DNA from: Parapristionchus giblindavisi
Taxonomy: Eukaryota > Nematoda > Chromadorea > Rhabditida > Diplogasteridae
Length of the DNA: 64,000 nt
NCBI GenBank assembly: GCA_943737045.1
Contig: CALSFV010000249.1
Coordinates: forward strand, 124,001 to 188,000
Direction: 5' to 3'
Below the pieces are notes generated by a model that saw nothing but the letters and a program-made list of their open reading frames with translations, was not told the origin of the DNA and searched no databases. Position 1 is the stretch's first letter. Each line of letters begins with the position of its first letter. The position numbers and the translations under genes are program-made. This document shows positions 10,969 through 22,300 of this stretch, piece by piece.

Positions 10969-13900
10969 ATGTACATCTCCACCATTCTCCTAATCCTGCT
11001 TACAACCATAACCTTCATTGCTTATATATTATTGATTATTATTTTGATATCGATTGCGAAAACGGTTAAAACTTTTTCGACTCTGCTGATTCTCAACTCG
11101 GTTGTGGCATGTTTTATCAGGTTTTAACAAATTTACATTTTCGATTTAAGAACATATTTATGTCGTTAAATGTATTGGTCATGAATATTTTGACTCGAGA
11201 TCCGGACTTTTTCGGGTAAGTCCTTATTTATCGATTTTTCCCGACATTTTCATCAACCCATTGATATTCTGGGGATGCCATTTCGAATACAAATTACGAT
11301 ACTAATTGTATTAATATATTAATATTAATATAATATATTAATATAATTGTATTAATATTGTATTGTAAGTAATACTAGGAGAAGTCCTCATTTCAGATAC
11401 TTTGAATTCGTAATTTCATCAAACACTCTCGCTCGGTACTTGAAAATTTTCCACTTTTCTTTCTACTTTACCGGTTGGGATCTACAGTACGCGTGCTGTT
11501 TCCTAACGACATTTAATCGATTCACAGCCCTTGTCCACTTTTCAAGGCATGCAAAGGTACGTGGAAAAGTGTTACTTTGAACTTCCGTAAGGCTATTTTG
11601 GTGATACAAACTATTTCATAACTGAAAATAAGCAAATGCGTCGCTTCGAACAAAATAACTGCACTATTTAAATAGTGTTCAGGCAGCATGAATAATTGTC
11701 AATGTCTCATCTGCCGCCGTACCAAATAGGTCGACCCTAAAAATATGTCCCCCCTCTCTGAGTCAATCGATATTTGAGATAGGAAGGCCTTTATTTGTAG
11801 TCGAGATGATAGCGGAAATAGATCAAACAGGGAAGTGGCACAAAACTGATAGATGAGAGACTGAATTGGAATCATGCGATAATGAAAAAAGTGATGCACA
11901 AAATGCAGTAAATAGAGGAAATGAAAATTAATTGGATGAAAGAATTAAATGGTAAATTTTTGAAAAGAAAGAAATCTAATGTGTGCAATGTTTTGAAAAT
12001 GTTTCGAATGGGAAGAAGCTCAATAAAGATAGCGAAAAAAGGGGATATGAAAAGGAAAAGAGAAAAGGAAGGGAAAAGGGGAGGGGATTCAACAATAGCT
12101 AGGAGAGTTTCGTTAATACAAAACAATGTTAAATGGAATAATCGATGCAGTCAATAACAATATTGGATACTTCAATTAATATCCATCCAATGATCTTTCT
12201 TGGTTTTTCTCCCATTCTTGTATCGTCGTCCTTGAACCATCATATGAACGAATCTAGAAATTTAAATAATTATAAATAAATAACAACATAGTAACATAAA
12301 ACATAAATATAGTGAACAACGAATTGTGAAAACGGATAATGACTTTAACGGTCCATATTGGTGAAATGAACGATGAACGAACGTGAATAGGTAAAGAACA
12401 ATGGACTATAGTATCGATTCTTACAAAATGTAATATGAAACAAGTAAACAAAACAATAACACATAACAATAATCTAAACAATATCATAAAATGAGCGGAG
12501 ACTTGCGGGATGACAATGTGGAGTTACAGTTCATATATCACATTGTGTCACGCACAGTCAGCCGGGTCAACTCTAAATATCTCGACCATAAAATCACTCG
12601 TGCGGTGTTTTGAAAAATTATGGGTGAGATAGAGAGAAATAGTGTGCTAAAGAAGAGACGCAGACAGACATATTTTTGAGGCGGTCGGAATAGCCTCAAT
12701 TTCTCGTCTACCCTATTCCCTCTTGTGATCTCTCACTTTCTTTCCCTCTCTACCTCACCCCTATTTCTGTCTCTCGACTTCATAGGAATTACAGTCGAGA
12801 TGAGCCCCAAAATGGAGCCGATTCCTATAGAAAAAAGAGAGAAATTAGGGTCGACCTCTTGATCTACCACCCCTATTTGGTACGGCGGCTGGAATCACCT
12901 TGAAACTCTTCGCTCTGGCAATACTCTCTCCTTCTTGCTTACGAGTGTTACAAGAGCGGAAATCAAAATTAACTTGGAGTATGTCTTTAGCAATCAGTTT
13001 GTCGACAAAGATGTGTAGGCACATCATTTTTTGTCCAACTCTGCCACCAACACAATAGGGCTCCGCATTCGTGCACTAAGTCGTGCAATTCGTGCAGAGT
13101 GGTGCATAATTTTCATTCATCAGCGACATTTAGCGGACGCTATTTGCAATGCTTTAGTGGAATTTGCATTCAAAAAAAAACAAACAAAATGCCGATAAAA
13201 TATTAAAAAACGACGAATGCTGAACCCTACTACACAAGTGACTTAGTCGACAAATGTTGACGCCCACGCATTCTAATTTAATTTAATTTATCATAAATCA
13301 AAAATATGCGACAACATTTGAGGAACAAATAAATGAGAAGAACAAGTAAATGAGACATTTTGCCTCTAATCTTGATGAAAATTAACGTTCATCCGTTGTT
13401 CAGATCTGGAAATATTCCTATCTTTGGCTATCGATGGTTCTTCTAATAGTGCTGGGTCCGGGCGTGTACCAAATGAATTACGATTCGACTTTCGTCTATA
13501 GAAACGAGAGCAACGAGTTCGGTCAAGATCACAGCCATAATGTATTTTTTTCAGTTTTTTCATTATCCTAAAAGCATGTACTATTTATATACTACATATA
13601 CCATCTCTTAACGGGAGCGTAACCTCTCTCAATGGACTCTTTTCTCTTCGTTGCGCACACTATTTCTCTGTTCTCTAGCAACTAAAGATCGTAGAGCGCT
13701 AAAGAGGCCATTGAGAGAGGTCCATTTCCATTTCAAACCTGTGCACTCTCATTCTCATGCGATGATTGCGACAGAGCGGAGAGTTTCAAATCGTACTGCT
13801 TTTAGCCCAACGCCATGCTGTACTTCACCACACTATTCTTGTATTCGATTGGATTTTGGTCTACCTCGTCGATTCTTATGCTATTCTCGTTGAAGAAGAT

Positions 13901-15592
13901 ACGAACATTGAGCAAGATCACATCGAGTCAGGTTAATATTTATAGGTAATTTGCGGGTTTAGCTAATTGAAAATGAAAGACTGGACGGGATTTTATAATA
14001 TTAAAACAAAATTATATGCATAAGCTCTTTAAAAGATCAGTCTGGTTATTTATTTCCAGAGCATAGCTACCAGCGAGCGAAATCTCTTCTACATTTCATT
14101 GATTAATTTCGCTGCAATGTTTCTCAACTTCATTTCACTAGTAAGCGAAATTATAATTATCTTTTCCATGTTACAGAGCTAAATAAAACGAAGCCGATCT
14201 TATGTTTGAACTTTTATACGCTATCTGTATTTTACTCTATACTCTATATTTTTAGGTTATTCTCTTCACATGGAAAATGTTCTTCCCAAAAGTGGAAGCG
14301 CTAGGAGAGTTCCTCGATGTTTTCTTTCCAATTGTTTCACATATATTCAGTCAAAGTAATCTTTTATACAACGTTTCAAAGGCACATCCAGAGCTAATTT
14401 GAACTTTTCCGCGCGCTCAACGCTCTCTCTTAGACAAAAAGGCGAGATAATTTGTCCAGAGCGAAAACTCGAGGTGTCACTTTACATAAATCTCTCAGCA
14501 TTGTCCTCTCTGGCTGCAAAGAAGCTGATGTATCTATCGTTAAACAACTGGAATTGGCGATTTTCCATTTACACTCACAAGGGAAGGGTCTCAGCTCGCG
14601 GAAAGCAATCTTGATGAAAATTTGCATAGGCATCGCTGAATGTATTGTAAGATCATTGGTGAAGTCTAAAAATCCTGGCGTGCAATAGCTGTGCCAGAAA
14701 ATCGGTCCAAAATTTGGCCACATGCGTAAAAATTCCTCCTCAAAGCGATTTTTTGCAAAGATTCCCAAGATACTGGCCACTATGCCACCACTTCACTTGT
14801 TCTCTTCACTCAGGGAACAGAATATCAATCGAAAAATCGTTTTGAGGCGGAATTTTCACAAATGTGACCAAACTTTGGACCGATTTTCTGGGTCGGATTT
14901 TGCACGCCAGAATTTTTGGACTTTTTTGGACCAATGACCTTACAATACGTTCAGCTATGCCTATGCAAAATTTCATCCAGTTTGCTTTCCGCGAGCTGAG
15001 ACCATTCCCTTGTCAGAAAACGGAAAACGTCAAGTCGAAATTTGAAGTCGCTAGAGCGAAAAAGCGCCGAAATTCGAATTTCAATTTACTCTTGAGAGAT
15101 AATGATATCAGAATTTATAAATGTTCATATAAGATAAACATACAGAAATCCAGAATACGGGTTCCTGAACTTTTAAACGAAGTATTTGAAATGAAGTTTC
15201 CGTCATTTCTTACATATTGGAATTCAAAGTGGAAAATTAAATTTCCGCACATTACGCTCGCCAATGCAAATTACGGCTTTCCTTTTTCGCGGCTATTTTA
15301 GCAATTGGAAACTCGCAAATTTCGGTTCCCTCCCCGTTTTGTTGACGAGCGATGAGATATCAAGAAAAAAGTTGTGAGCATCAAATCAATTTTCCACTTT
15401 CCCTAAAAGATGATGAAATTCACAGGTCTGCCCTACTATTCCCTACTACTTCCCGGTCCCGTAAGAACGGCGCTTATAAGGAAATTACGAGGACGGCAAT
15501 TCGAAAGCACTCAAATAGTAAGTGTGATTATTGATTTTTCCAAAACCTGAAATTAATTTCAGTCAACGCTAACCGCTACAACAACTTTGTGA
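10969..15592 (+). CDS. Srg-superfamily 7TM chemoreceptor (complete, 9 exons)
   Basis: Model: join(10969..11106,11151..11215,11397..11556,13404..13541,13806..13931,14060..14140,14256..14355,15426..15517,15563..15592), 309 residues, every junction in phase. Seven hydrophobic segments are visible. Exon 3 carries FNRFTALVHFSR, the N-R-F-T motif after TM3 typical of Srg/Srv relatives. Exon 4 has IWKYSYLW...LGPGVYQ, exon 5 a TM5 with a basic loop (LKKIRTLSK), and exon 8 LPYYSLLLPGPVR at the end of TM7. By family, a sensory-neuron cilium GPCR; the ligand is unknown. Intron 1 has a GC donor (GCATGT) where the inverted paralogue has GTATGT. Introns 3, 4 and 7 hold a fold-back element, MITE A and MITE B plus a CAAGGG element. 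The class assignment within the Srg superfamily is uncertain. Confidence 0.8.
11713..12889. repeat. Imperfect inverted-repeat element in Srg intron 3
   Basis: Ends share GCCGCCGTACCAAATAGG and GGTCGACCCTAA with their inverses at 12846-12889. The right arm has about 15 extra bases between the blocks. The interior is AT- and CT-rich and non-coding. Confidence 0.5.
13607..13727. mobile_element. MITE A copy in Srg intron 4
   Basis: GGGAGCGTAACCTCTCTCAA at the start, inverted CATTGAGAGAGG near the end, internal GCGCACACTATTTCTCTG. Same family as 19940-20053 and 25966-26067. Confidence 0.7.
14380..14487. mobile_element. MITE B copy in Srg intron 7
   Basis: Starts AAAGGCACATCCAGAGC and ends GGTGTCACTTTA. 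A diverged copy of the family described at 26067-26186. Confidence 0.6.
14578..15012. mobile_element. CAAGGG fold-back without tRNA module (TSD TCA)
   Basis: 435 bp, CAAGGGAAGGGTCTCAGC at the left and its inverse at the right, flanked by TCA (14575-14577, 15013-15015). Arms pair over about 100 bp. Lies in the Srg intron 7. Confidence 0.75.
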
Positions 15593-15689
15593 ACATCCCG
15601 AAGAGATTCACCAGTAGACAATAATGTTTCAATATCTGCCATAAAGCTATAAAGGAGCAACGGCACAACCCAAAAAAACGAGAAAAAAA

Positions 15690-15797
15690 AGGAACCCGGG
15701 CTAATTGGCCACTCTCTCTCGCTCTCTCGCTTTCTTCGTGAACGAGAGAGTGTTGCCGGAGAGGAGACTGAAACAAACCCGGGATGTTACTTTAAAG
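15690..15797. mobile_element. MITE B copy just downstream of Srg gene
   Basis: AACCCGGGCTAATTGG at the left and AACCCGGGATGTTACTTTAAA at the right around GAGAGAGTGTTGCC. A diverged MITE B. Confidence 0.6.
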
Positions 15798-16381
15798 CCA
15801 TAGTATTGAAATAAAGTAATCAATATAGTTATGAAATAATAATAATTCGACGTGTCTAAAGTGCAGTGTATTTATAAACCACGTATCTCACAGAACTGTT
15901 GCTGAGCTTTGTCCAGGTGCAATTACGACAAACGAGCAATCATCAAATAACTAACCATGACTCCTTTGCCTCCGAAATTCTTCATCTGCTTGTTTTTGTT
16001 TAGAGATCTTGTTCTTGTGCTGCCCAGGCAAAAATAATCGTTATCAATTAGGGAAGTGCTTTTAAGAGCTTAAAATGAACTAAAGAATAGTACATGCATA
16101 TTTAAATTCGAAAATGCAGCACCGTCGAATTTTTTTTCTCGAAAAAGACTTGCCACGTATGTACATATGGGAACACATTGCGATAAGAACAAGGTTGTGC
16201 ACAAAGTCTGCGTAGTATAATAATAATAATAATATTTATGCGTTTTACAAGAAAACACGGTACAGAAGAGATAAATAAATAAAATTATAGAATGATTGAT
16301 TATGGACATATGACATAATGCCTGATTGTAAAGTAAAAAAGTAAGGCTAACCCGTTATTTCAATCCTAATCCCGTGGGAAA

Positions 16382-17196
16382 TCACTGCGGCACTTCTTCG
16401 GTTTCTGGCCACCCCCCCCTCAGACCCCCCCCCCTAACCCCCCCCCCCCCTCCTCTCTCCTCTCGCTATCATTTCGCATAGTAAACGACCCACTTGTCCG
16501 TTGTGGTAAAACCAACCGCATAATGATTGCTAGAATGATGAAATGAGAGTTTTGTCTCATCCTTTCCCATACTCTCTCATCATAATCCAATTTCATTTTC
16601 ATATCACCACCATTCCCCTATAAAAGCATTCGAATCCTTTTCTCCGGTTCAGTCCAGAGCTCTCCCATTTTGAGGAGAGCTCGGGGAGCATTTCGCCCAC
16701 GTGGACATCATTCTTCTGCCTTTTCTCTCTGCGGTTCGGTCGGTTGGACTATTCTCTCTCCACTCTCGACTCACTCGCCTATTCCATCAAGAGAAGAGGA
16801 CCAACAGTTGAGTCCCCTCCTAGTAGACTTTGGAAAGTCAGGAGCGGTATATCCGTATTGTCAAGCAGGCCGATTGAACGAGCAACGTCAAGTTTTCGTG
16901 GGTTATTTGACTATTCCAATCAAGTTTAATGTTCGGACGTTTTCTTGAATGGAGATGAATTCTCTCAGAGACGAAAGGATAAATCTTGTGGATAAGAAGA
17001 TTCCCCCTGTTTTGCCCCCCTCTGTATTTAATGTGCTGATAGGATAAATATGTATATGGACATCATTCTCCTAGTGAGGACGACCGCTCCATTCGATCGA
17101 AAAGATCGAAATGGGGCTTAGGGGGGGGGGGGGGGGGTTTAGGGGGGGGGGGGGTGTGGCCAGAAACCGAAGAAGTTCCATCACTGCTAGGTCACT
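16382..17196. repeat. Inverted-repeat element with poly-C / poly-G arms
   Basis: Left arm CTTCTTCGGTTTCTGGCCAC is followed by C runs; the right arm has G runs (17 G at 17121-17137, 13 G at 17142-17154) followed by GTGGCCAGAAACCGAAGAAG. Related single arms occur at 41640-41662 and 43890-43925. Confidence 0.65.
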
Positions 17197-17989
17197 GAAA
17201 ATTCGAGGCCAATTCTGTGGGGGGGGGGAGGGTGGGTCTAATCTCTATTAATTTATGATGACGATGAAGAACTATGAAAGTAGTTTCCCCATGAACAATT
17301 GATTGATAAGTTATGACAATTCGCTTCTATCTATGCGGAAATGTCCACATGTAGTTTTTTTAAATTGATTACAGGATAGGAAATGAATCACTATAGAGAC
17401 GGTGTCTAGCGGGGTAAATTCACTGAAAAATTTTATTTAATCACTGAAAAAATTATAATTTAATAATAGTTTTGATAAAATATATATTCTAAATGACTCT
17501 AATAATTGCATTGGCATAGATTTTATATGAAAAAAAAACAATTTATTTGTGAACAACTGATGTCCTGATAAATTACGTAAAATTCGATGCCACTTAGGTA
17601 GCAAAGAAATAACAATTTATTATTGCATATAGTACAATGCATTTGAATATGTTTGCAATACAAAATCAGCTATAATGTAAACTACTGAATTCAGTGGTTC
17701 GATATTGTCTAATATGATAAATGATCATTATTTCGCCTCATAACCATCTCAGAATACCTGGACTGTAACAGTCCTGTAATGATCACACCCGCCTGTGTGG
17801 TCGTTATTTGAACATAAAATGAGAGGGAAGACGATGTCTAAATATACCGCGAGATAGTATGAGATAGTGAGAGAGTACAGAGATGGAAAGGAGATGTCCG
17901 ATATTGTTTGTCATCCCCTCCATTAACGGCGTCTCTCCCGCCAATTTCACAGTCGCGTTGCCTTTCTTCGTGGAACTTATTTCAATTCA

Positions 17990-18527
17990 CAAGGGGAAGT
18001 TCACAACTTGTCCTTTCAATATGAAATGGCAATAGCATGTATAGATTCAGTTTTCGATGCGATTACGAATCCGCTATCAAACGTTGCCCAATCGAGCAGG
18101 GCTTCGAAAAAATTGACTAGTTGATTCGAAAATTCAAATCGTATCTACCTTCCATTCAAAACCGCACCACACAGCGTTCTCATGACTTTCAAAGCAAGAA
18201 CGACCGCTCAACATACAAACTCTCTCGAATACAATGGTCTCTCCTTTGTCTTGCTTTCGAAGAAAAATGGCTTGGACCAGAATACTGTGACCAGTAGTTG
18301 TTTGGATAGTTGATAGATGAGTTCATGAACTCATTATGATGGTTTGCGCAGGAAGTCACACGAATTTCCGAATCAACTAGCCGAATTTCTATGTCGATTT
18401 AGTCGAAGCTCAGCTCGATTGGGCAACGTTTGAAAGCGGATTCGTAATCAGCATCGAAAACTGATCTTATTATTAATCATGCTATTGCCATCCCATATGG
18501 TCAGGACAAGTTGGGAGCATCCCCTTG
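17990..18527. mobile_element. CAAGGG fold-back with nested MITE C (TSD TCA)
   Basis: 538 bp, CAAGGGGAAG at the left and CCCCTTG at the right, TCA on both sides (17987-17989, 18528-18530). A MITE C copy (18172-18292) is nested inside. Arms share GATTCGTAATCAGCATCGAA-type sequence with the elements at 21528 and 22125. Confidence 0.75.
18172..18292. mobile_element. MITE C copy
   Basis: 121 bp, CACAGCGTTCTCATGAC at the left and CCAGAATACTGTG at the right; internal inverted CAAAGCAAGA/TCTTGCTTT. Nested in the fold-back element. Confidence 0.75.
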
Positions 18528-18561
18528 TCAGACTCTCCTCCTCTCGATGTTTCTCTCACTC

Positions 18562-18682
18562 ACAGCGTTCTCATGACTTCCAAAGCAAGAACGACCGCTC
18601 AACATACAAACTCTCTCGAATACAATGGTCTCTCCTTTGTCTTGCTTTGGAAGAAAAATGGCTTGGACCAGAATACTGTGCA
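18562..18682. mobile_element. MITE C copy
   Basis: Near-identical to 18172-18292, only 270 bp away and in the same orientation. Confidence 0.75.
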
Positions 18683-19010
18683 CTCGCTATACCTCTTCTC
18701 GGCCTCTCTTACTCGGTCTCTTCATCTGTATTTCGTACTTCTATAACACTTGATCGAACCGAAAGTATATCGTTTACAATCGTTTTTGCTCAACTCTTTG
18801 TGCCAAAAAGTAAAAAAAAAAGTAAAAAAAAAAAAAAAAAAGAAGCTCACATTCTATCTTTTTTTTTCTCAAAATATAGCAAAGTGTTCGAGTAATTGTG
18901 TGTTTTGTTTGATCACACGTCTCTGTTGGACTTGGTGTTGATCTAGGCACGGACGAAATTTGGGAAATCAATGATCTAACGTCATAAAATTTATTGCTAA
19001 CCAATGACCG

Positions 19011-19125
19011 TATGCAAGAACCGTTTCCGGGAAAATGTGACGCCATTAGCGTAGGCGGAGGTGTTTTCCAAAAATCCTCCGCCTACGCTAATGACGTCAC
19101 ATTTTCCCGGAAAACGGTTTTCATA
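19011..19125. repeat. 115-bp hairpin, copy 2
   Basis: Second copy of 4951-5070, with the same GCGTAGGCGGAGG arms and CCGTTTTCC ends. Confidence 0.75.
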
Positions 19126-19384
19126 ATGTTTTTCCATGCCACAGGAATATTCTGCACTTGCTCGCGAAATAGAAATAACTAGGAAAAATTACGAAAATAC
19201 AATTACAAATTTTCAATCACTTTTTTTTTAAATTTAAACGTGTTCTGCTCTTCTTTTGTTTGGAAAATACCTTCTGCGAGATATTAGTATTATTCTAAAA
19301 CATAATGGATTTATTCTAAACATATTTAACTACAAGGGTATGTGCAAGAATATTTTTGTTCGTAACAGTTTATTTCGTCATCAC

Positions 19385-22300
19385 TCATTTGCCTGCTGAG
19401 CATCGTCCACAAGTTCGTGGACACTGCTGCGTCATCAGAGTGTAGTAAACGGAGTTCGAGCAGAGATACGCCCTGAAGGACCGTATACGTTAAATAAAAG
19501 GCATATTCTGAGCTAATTTGAAAGTTTCCACTTTGGCAATGTTTTCCCGTATGTTTGCTCGAGAGAGATCGTTTTCTGAGCGCAGAGTAAAATAAGCCCG
19601 GCTGTGCCTTTAAAGGGCGCGTTACATATCTCAATGGCTTCTTCATTGCGCACGCTATTTCTCTGTTCGCTAACTTCCAGACCGTTGAAGAGGACATTGA
19701 GTGAGGTGTCAGACCCTTTAAAGAAGTACCCATTCCTTAGTAGTTATTGAATAGGAGCTTATGTGCGCACAGATCATATGGCCTTTATTGATAGTGGATT
19801 CAATTTCATGATTGTCAAAAAAAAAGAAAATATGAGAACTCACACGCCCGGACAATCCGACACTCCCGTAGCAGGATTTTTCAAGTCGACGCAATCTGAA
19901 AGTAATCTTCCATTCCCTGGCTCATTATTCATTTAAAGCGTTACCTAACGCAATGGTCTCTTCCATTGCGCACACTATTTCTCTGCTCTCAAACAAGGTG
20001 ATAGCATTGCGCGGCGAAGAGACCATTGATTATGAGAGACGTTACGCTCCCTTTTTAATTAAAATTATGAAATTAATGTACTTGTTGATCCCGTCCCTGT
20101 GGTAGTTCCGGAACCAGTTGTTGAACATCTAAAGTATATATACTAAATATTAGTGAACATATTTATTTATATTATATTTATTATATTTATATTTATTTGT
20201 CTTATTTAAGAATTTCAAACTGCGAGACATTTCCACAGTTCTAATGACATCTAATGGTTCTTGATTCGTCGTGGCCGGATATTTTTTATCAAAGGCTCAC
20301 AAGCCAATTTTACTCTCTGCATTGGCATTATTCTCTCGCAGACAAAGACAGCGAGAGAGTGTGGCCAGAGCAAAGAGTTTAAAATTAGCTCGGGACGTGA
20401 CTTTAATCCAAATGTGATAGGTACCTTCCACAAGTCCTCGGGCATTGCTGCGTCATCAGCGTATAGTATATTGCGTTGTTGCACAGGGATGCACTGCGAG
20501 GACAATCGGAAACTCCCGTTGAGGGATTGACAAGGTCGACGCAGTCTGAATAAATTATGTCTTATGCTTTTGTTTATCGTTTATTTATTGTTTATGTTTT
20601 TTCATCTTCATGTGTTCACTGACGACAAACTCTCTCGTGTTTGAGTTGATGGTAAAAGAGATGAGTGAGTGCGAGAGCGCCACGTTAGTTTAAAATGAGA
20701 GAGAGATGGGAATAGCGGGGCAACAAAGATGCTGGAGGCGACTTGAAAAATCTATAGTGTGCGGCTTGGTGTGTTTTCACAATCTCATAATAGTGATTAA
20801 AAAGAGCGGCGCACCTCAGACGGATTTGATCGCGCGGCGGAGAGTGTGACGGAGAGAATCATTGGATGCCTTCTCGCACGCACACTATCTCTAATGCATC
20901 CCACCAAACCCGCCTGGCATCCGCCTCGCTCTCTTTATATTTCATCCAACTCAGGAACGCAACATTCGCCCTTCGTTCCTTGTTTCCCGCTATTACAGAG
21001 GCTGAACTACCGTGGAGCGCGCGACATTGAGAGAGTGTAAACAACTCCTTGTGATGAAGCACATCACTAATACCGAGGCAATATTAGGATGGCAACAGAG
21101 ATATGAGCTCAAAATACATCGTTGGAACGTTCTCGTCACGCCGGTTCGAACTGTGGTACTCGCTAGTGGCGCAATAGTCTCCATCAAAAGTTTCATTTTC
21201 CGAACTTTTGCAAAATTTTCAAAACAAATGAAGTACACAGCCGTGGTCGATAATCCCATACATACGCTTTGAGGTTATCGAATTTTTTGGCCTGTGCCAA
21301 CCCTCCCCCAGATTTGCCTGACTTTACGCAAACTAACTCCGAATAGAAAAAGGTCAATGAGACTAGTTTGATCAGGGATGATCACCATAAAAAGCGTGGC
21401 ACTAACGCCTCTTCATAAGTAATATTTGCTAACTTTATGGAAAAATTGCGTGATCAATGATGAATCAAACGGACCAGAGAACTAAAACAACGAAACTATA
21501 AAAAAAATATTCGCGAAATGTAACTTACAAGGGGATGGTCGCAACTGGACCTGGCCATATGAGATGGCAATAGCATGACTAGGATCAATTTTCGATGCTG
21601 ATTTCGAATCCGTATTCAGAAAATGCCTAATCGACCTCTGTTCCGAGAAAATCGGTATCAAAATTTGGTTTGTTAATTCGAACAAACGTGTAGTTTCCTT
21701 CACAAACTATCTGGATTGCATCGGAAATATCCGGCAATGTAAGGTAAACTATTGCGAGAGTTTATAGATAAGTTCACCAGCCCACACGGACGGTTTGCGC
21801 AGGAAACCACACGAATTTCTGAATTAAAATATCGATTTCCTCGAAAATCAGGTCGATTAGGCACTTTCTGAAAACGGATTCGTAATCAGAATCGAAAACT
21901 GATCCTTGTCATGTTATTGCCATCTCATATGACCAGGACCAGTTGCGACCATCCCCTTGTAAAGGAAGATAAAAATATCATTACTTTCTCAACGTATGAA
22001 CTATTTGAGAAATAGAGAAAATGAGGAAAGCAAAGGTCGCTGTGAAAACGATGAAAACAGGAATCATAGCATTTCCCGTTGTTTTATCCAGAGTTCCGTT
22101 ATCATTCTGAAACGCAATAATTTACAAGGGAAATGTCTCAACTTAATGTGGCCATATGACATGGGAATAATTTACCTGAATCAGTTTTCGATGCTGATTA
22201 CGAATCCGTTATCAAACGTTGCCCAATCGAGCTGAGATTCGAGAAAATCGATCTTGAAATTCGACTATTTGATTCGAAAATTCACAACTTACCTACAATA

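Larger units (their letters stand above)
6945..11216. repeat. Right arm of large inverted duplication
   Basis: Inverted counterpart of 1-4171. It holds the full astacin gene and the first exons of the intact Srg-like receptor. Homology starts 3 bp after the fold-back element ending at 6939-6942. Confidence 0.8.
15593..17989. other. Repeat-rich interval, no gene recognised
   Basis: Contains a MITE B copy (15690-15797), an inverted-repeat element with long poly-C and poly-G tracts (16382-17196), and AT-rich sequence up to 17950. A TATAAAAG-like motif at 16618 lies inside the inverted-repeat element and has no convincing ORF after it. Confidence 0.5.

Noticed and set aside
14864..15301. 145-codon ORF within the Srg-like gene
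   Set aside because: Overlaps the CAAGGG fold-back and lies in intron 7 of a well-supported model.
16618..16948. TATAAAAG followed by a 92-codon ORF as a gene
   Set aside because: Lies inside a repeat element and the frame has no recognisable domain or splice support.
18479..18895. 138-codon ORF
   Set aside because: Built from a fold-back end, MITE C and a poly-A stretch.
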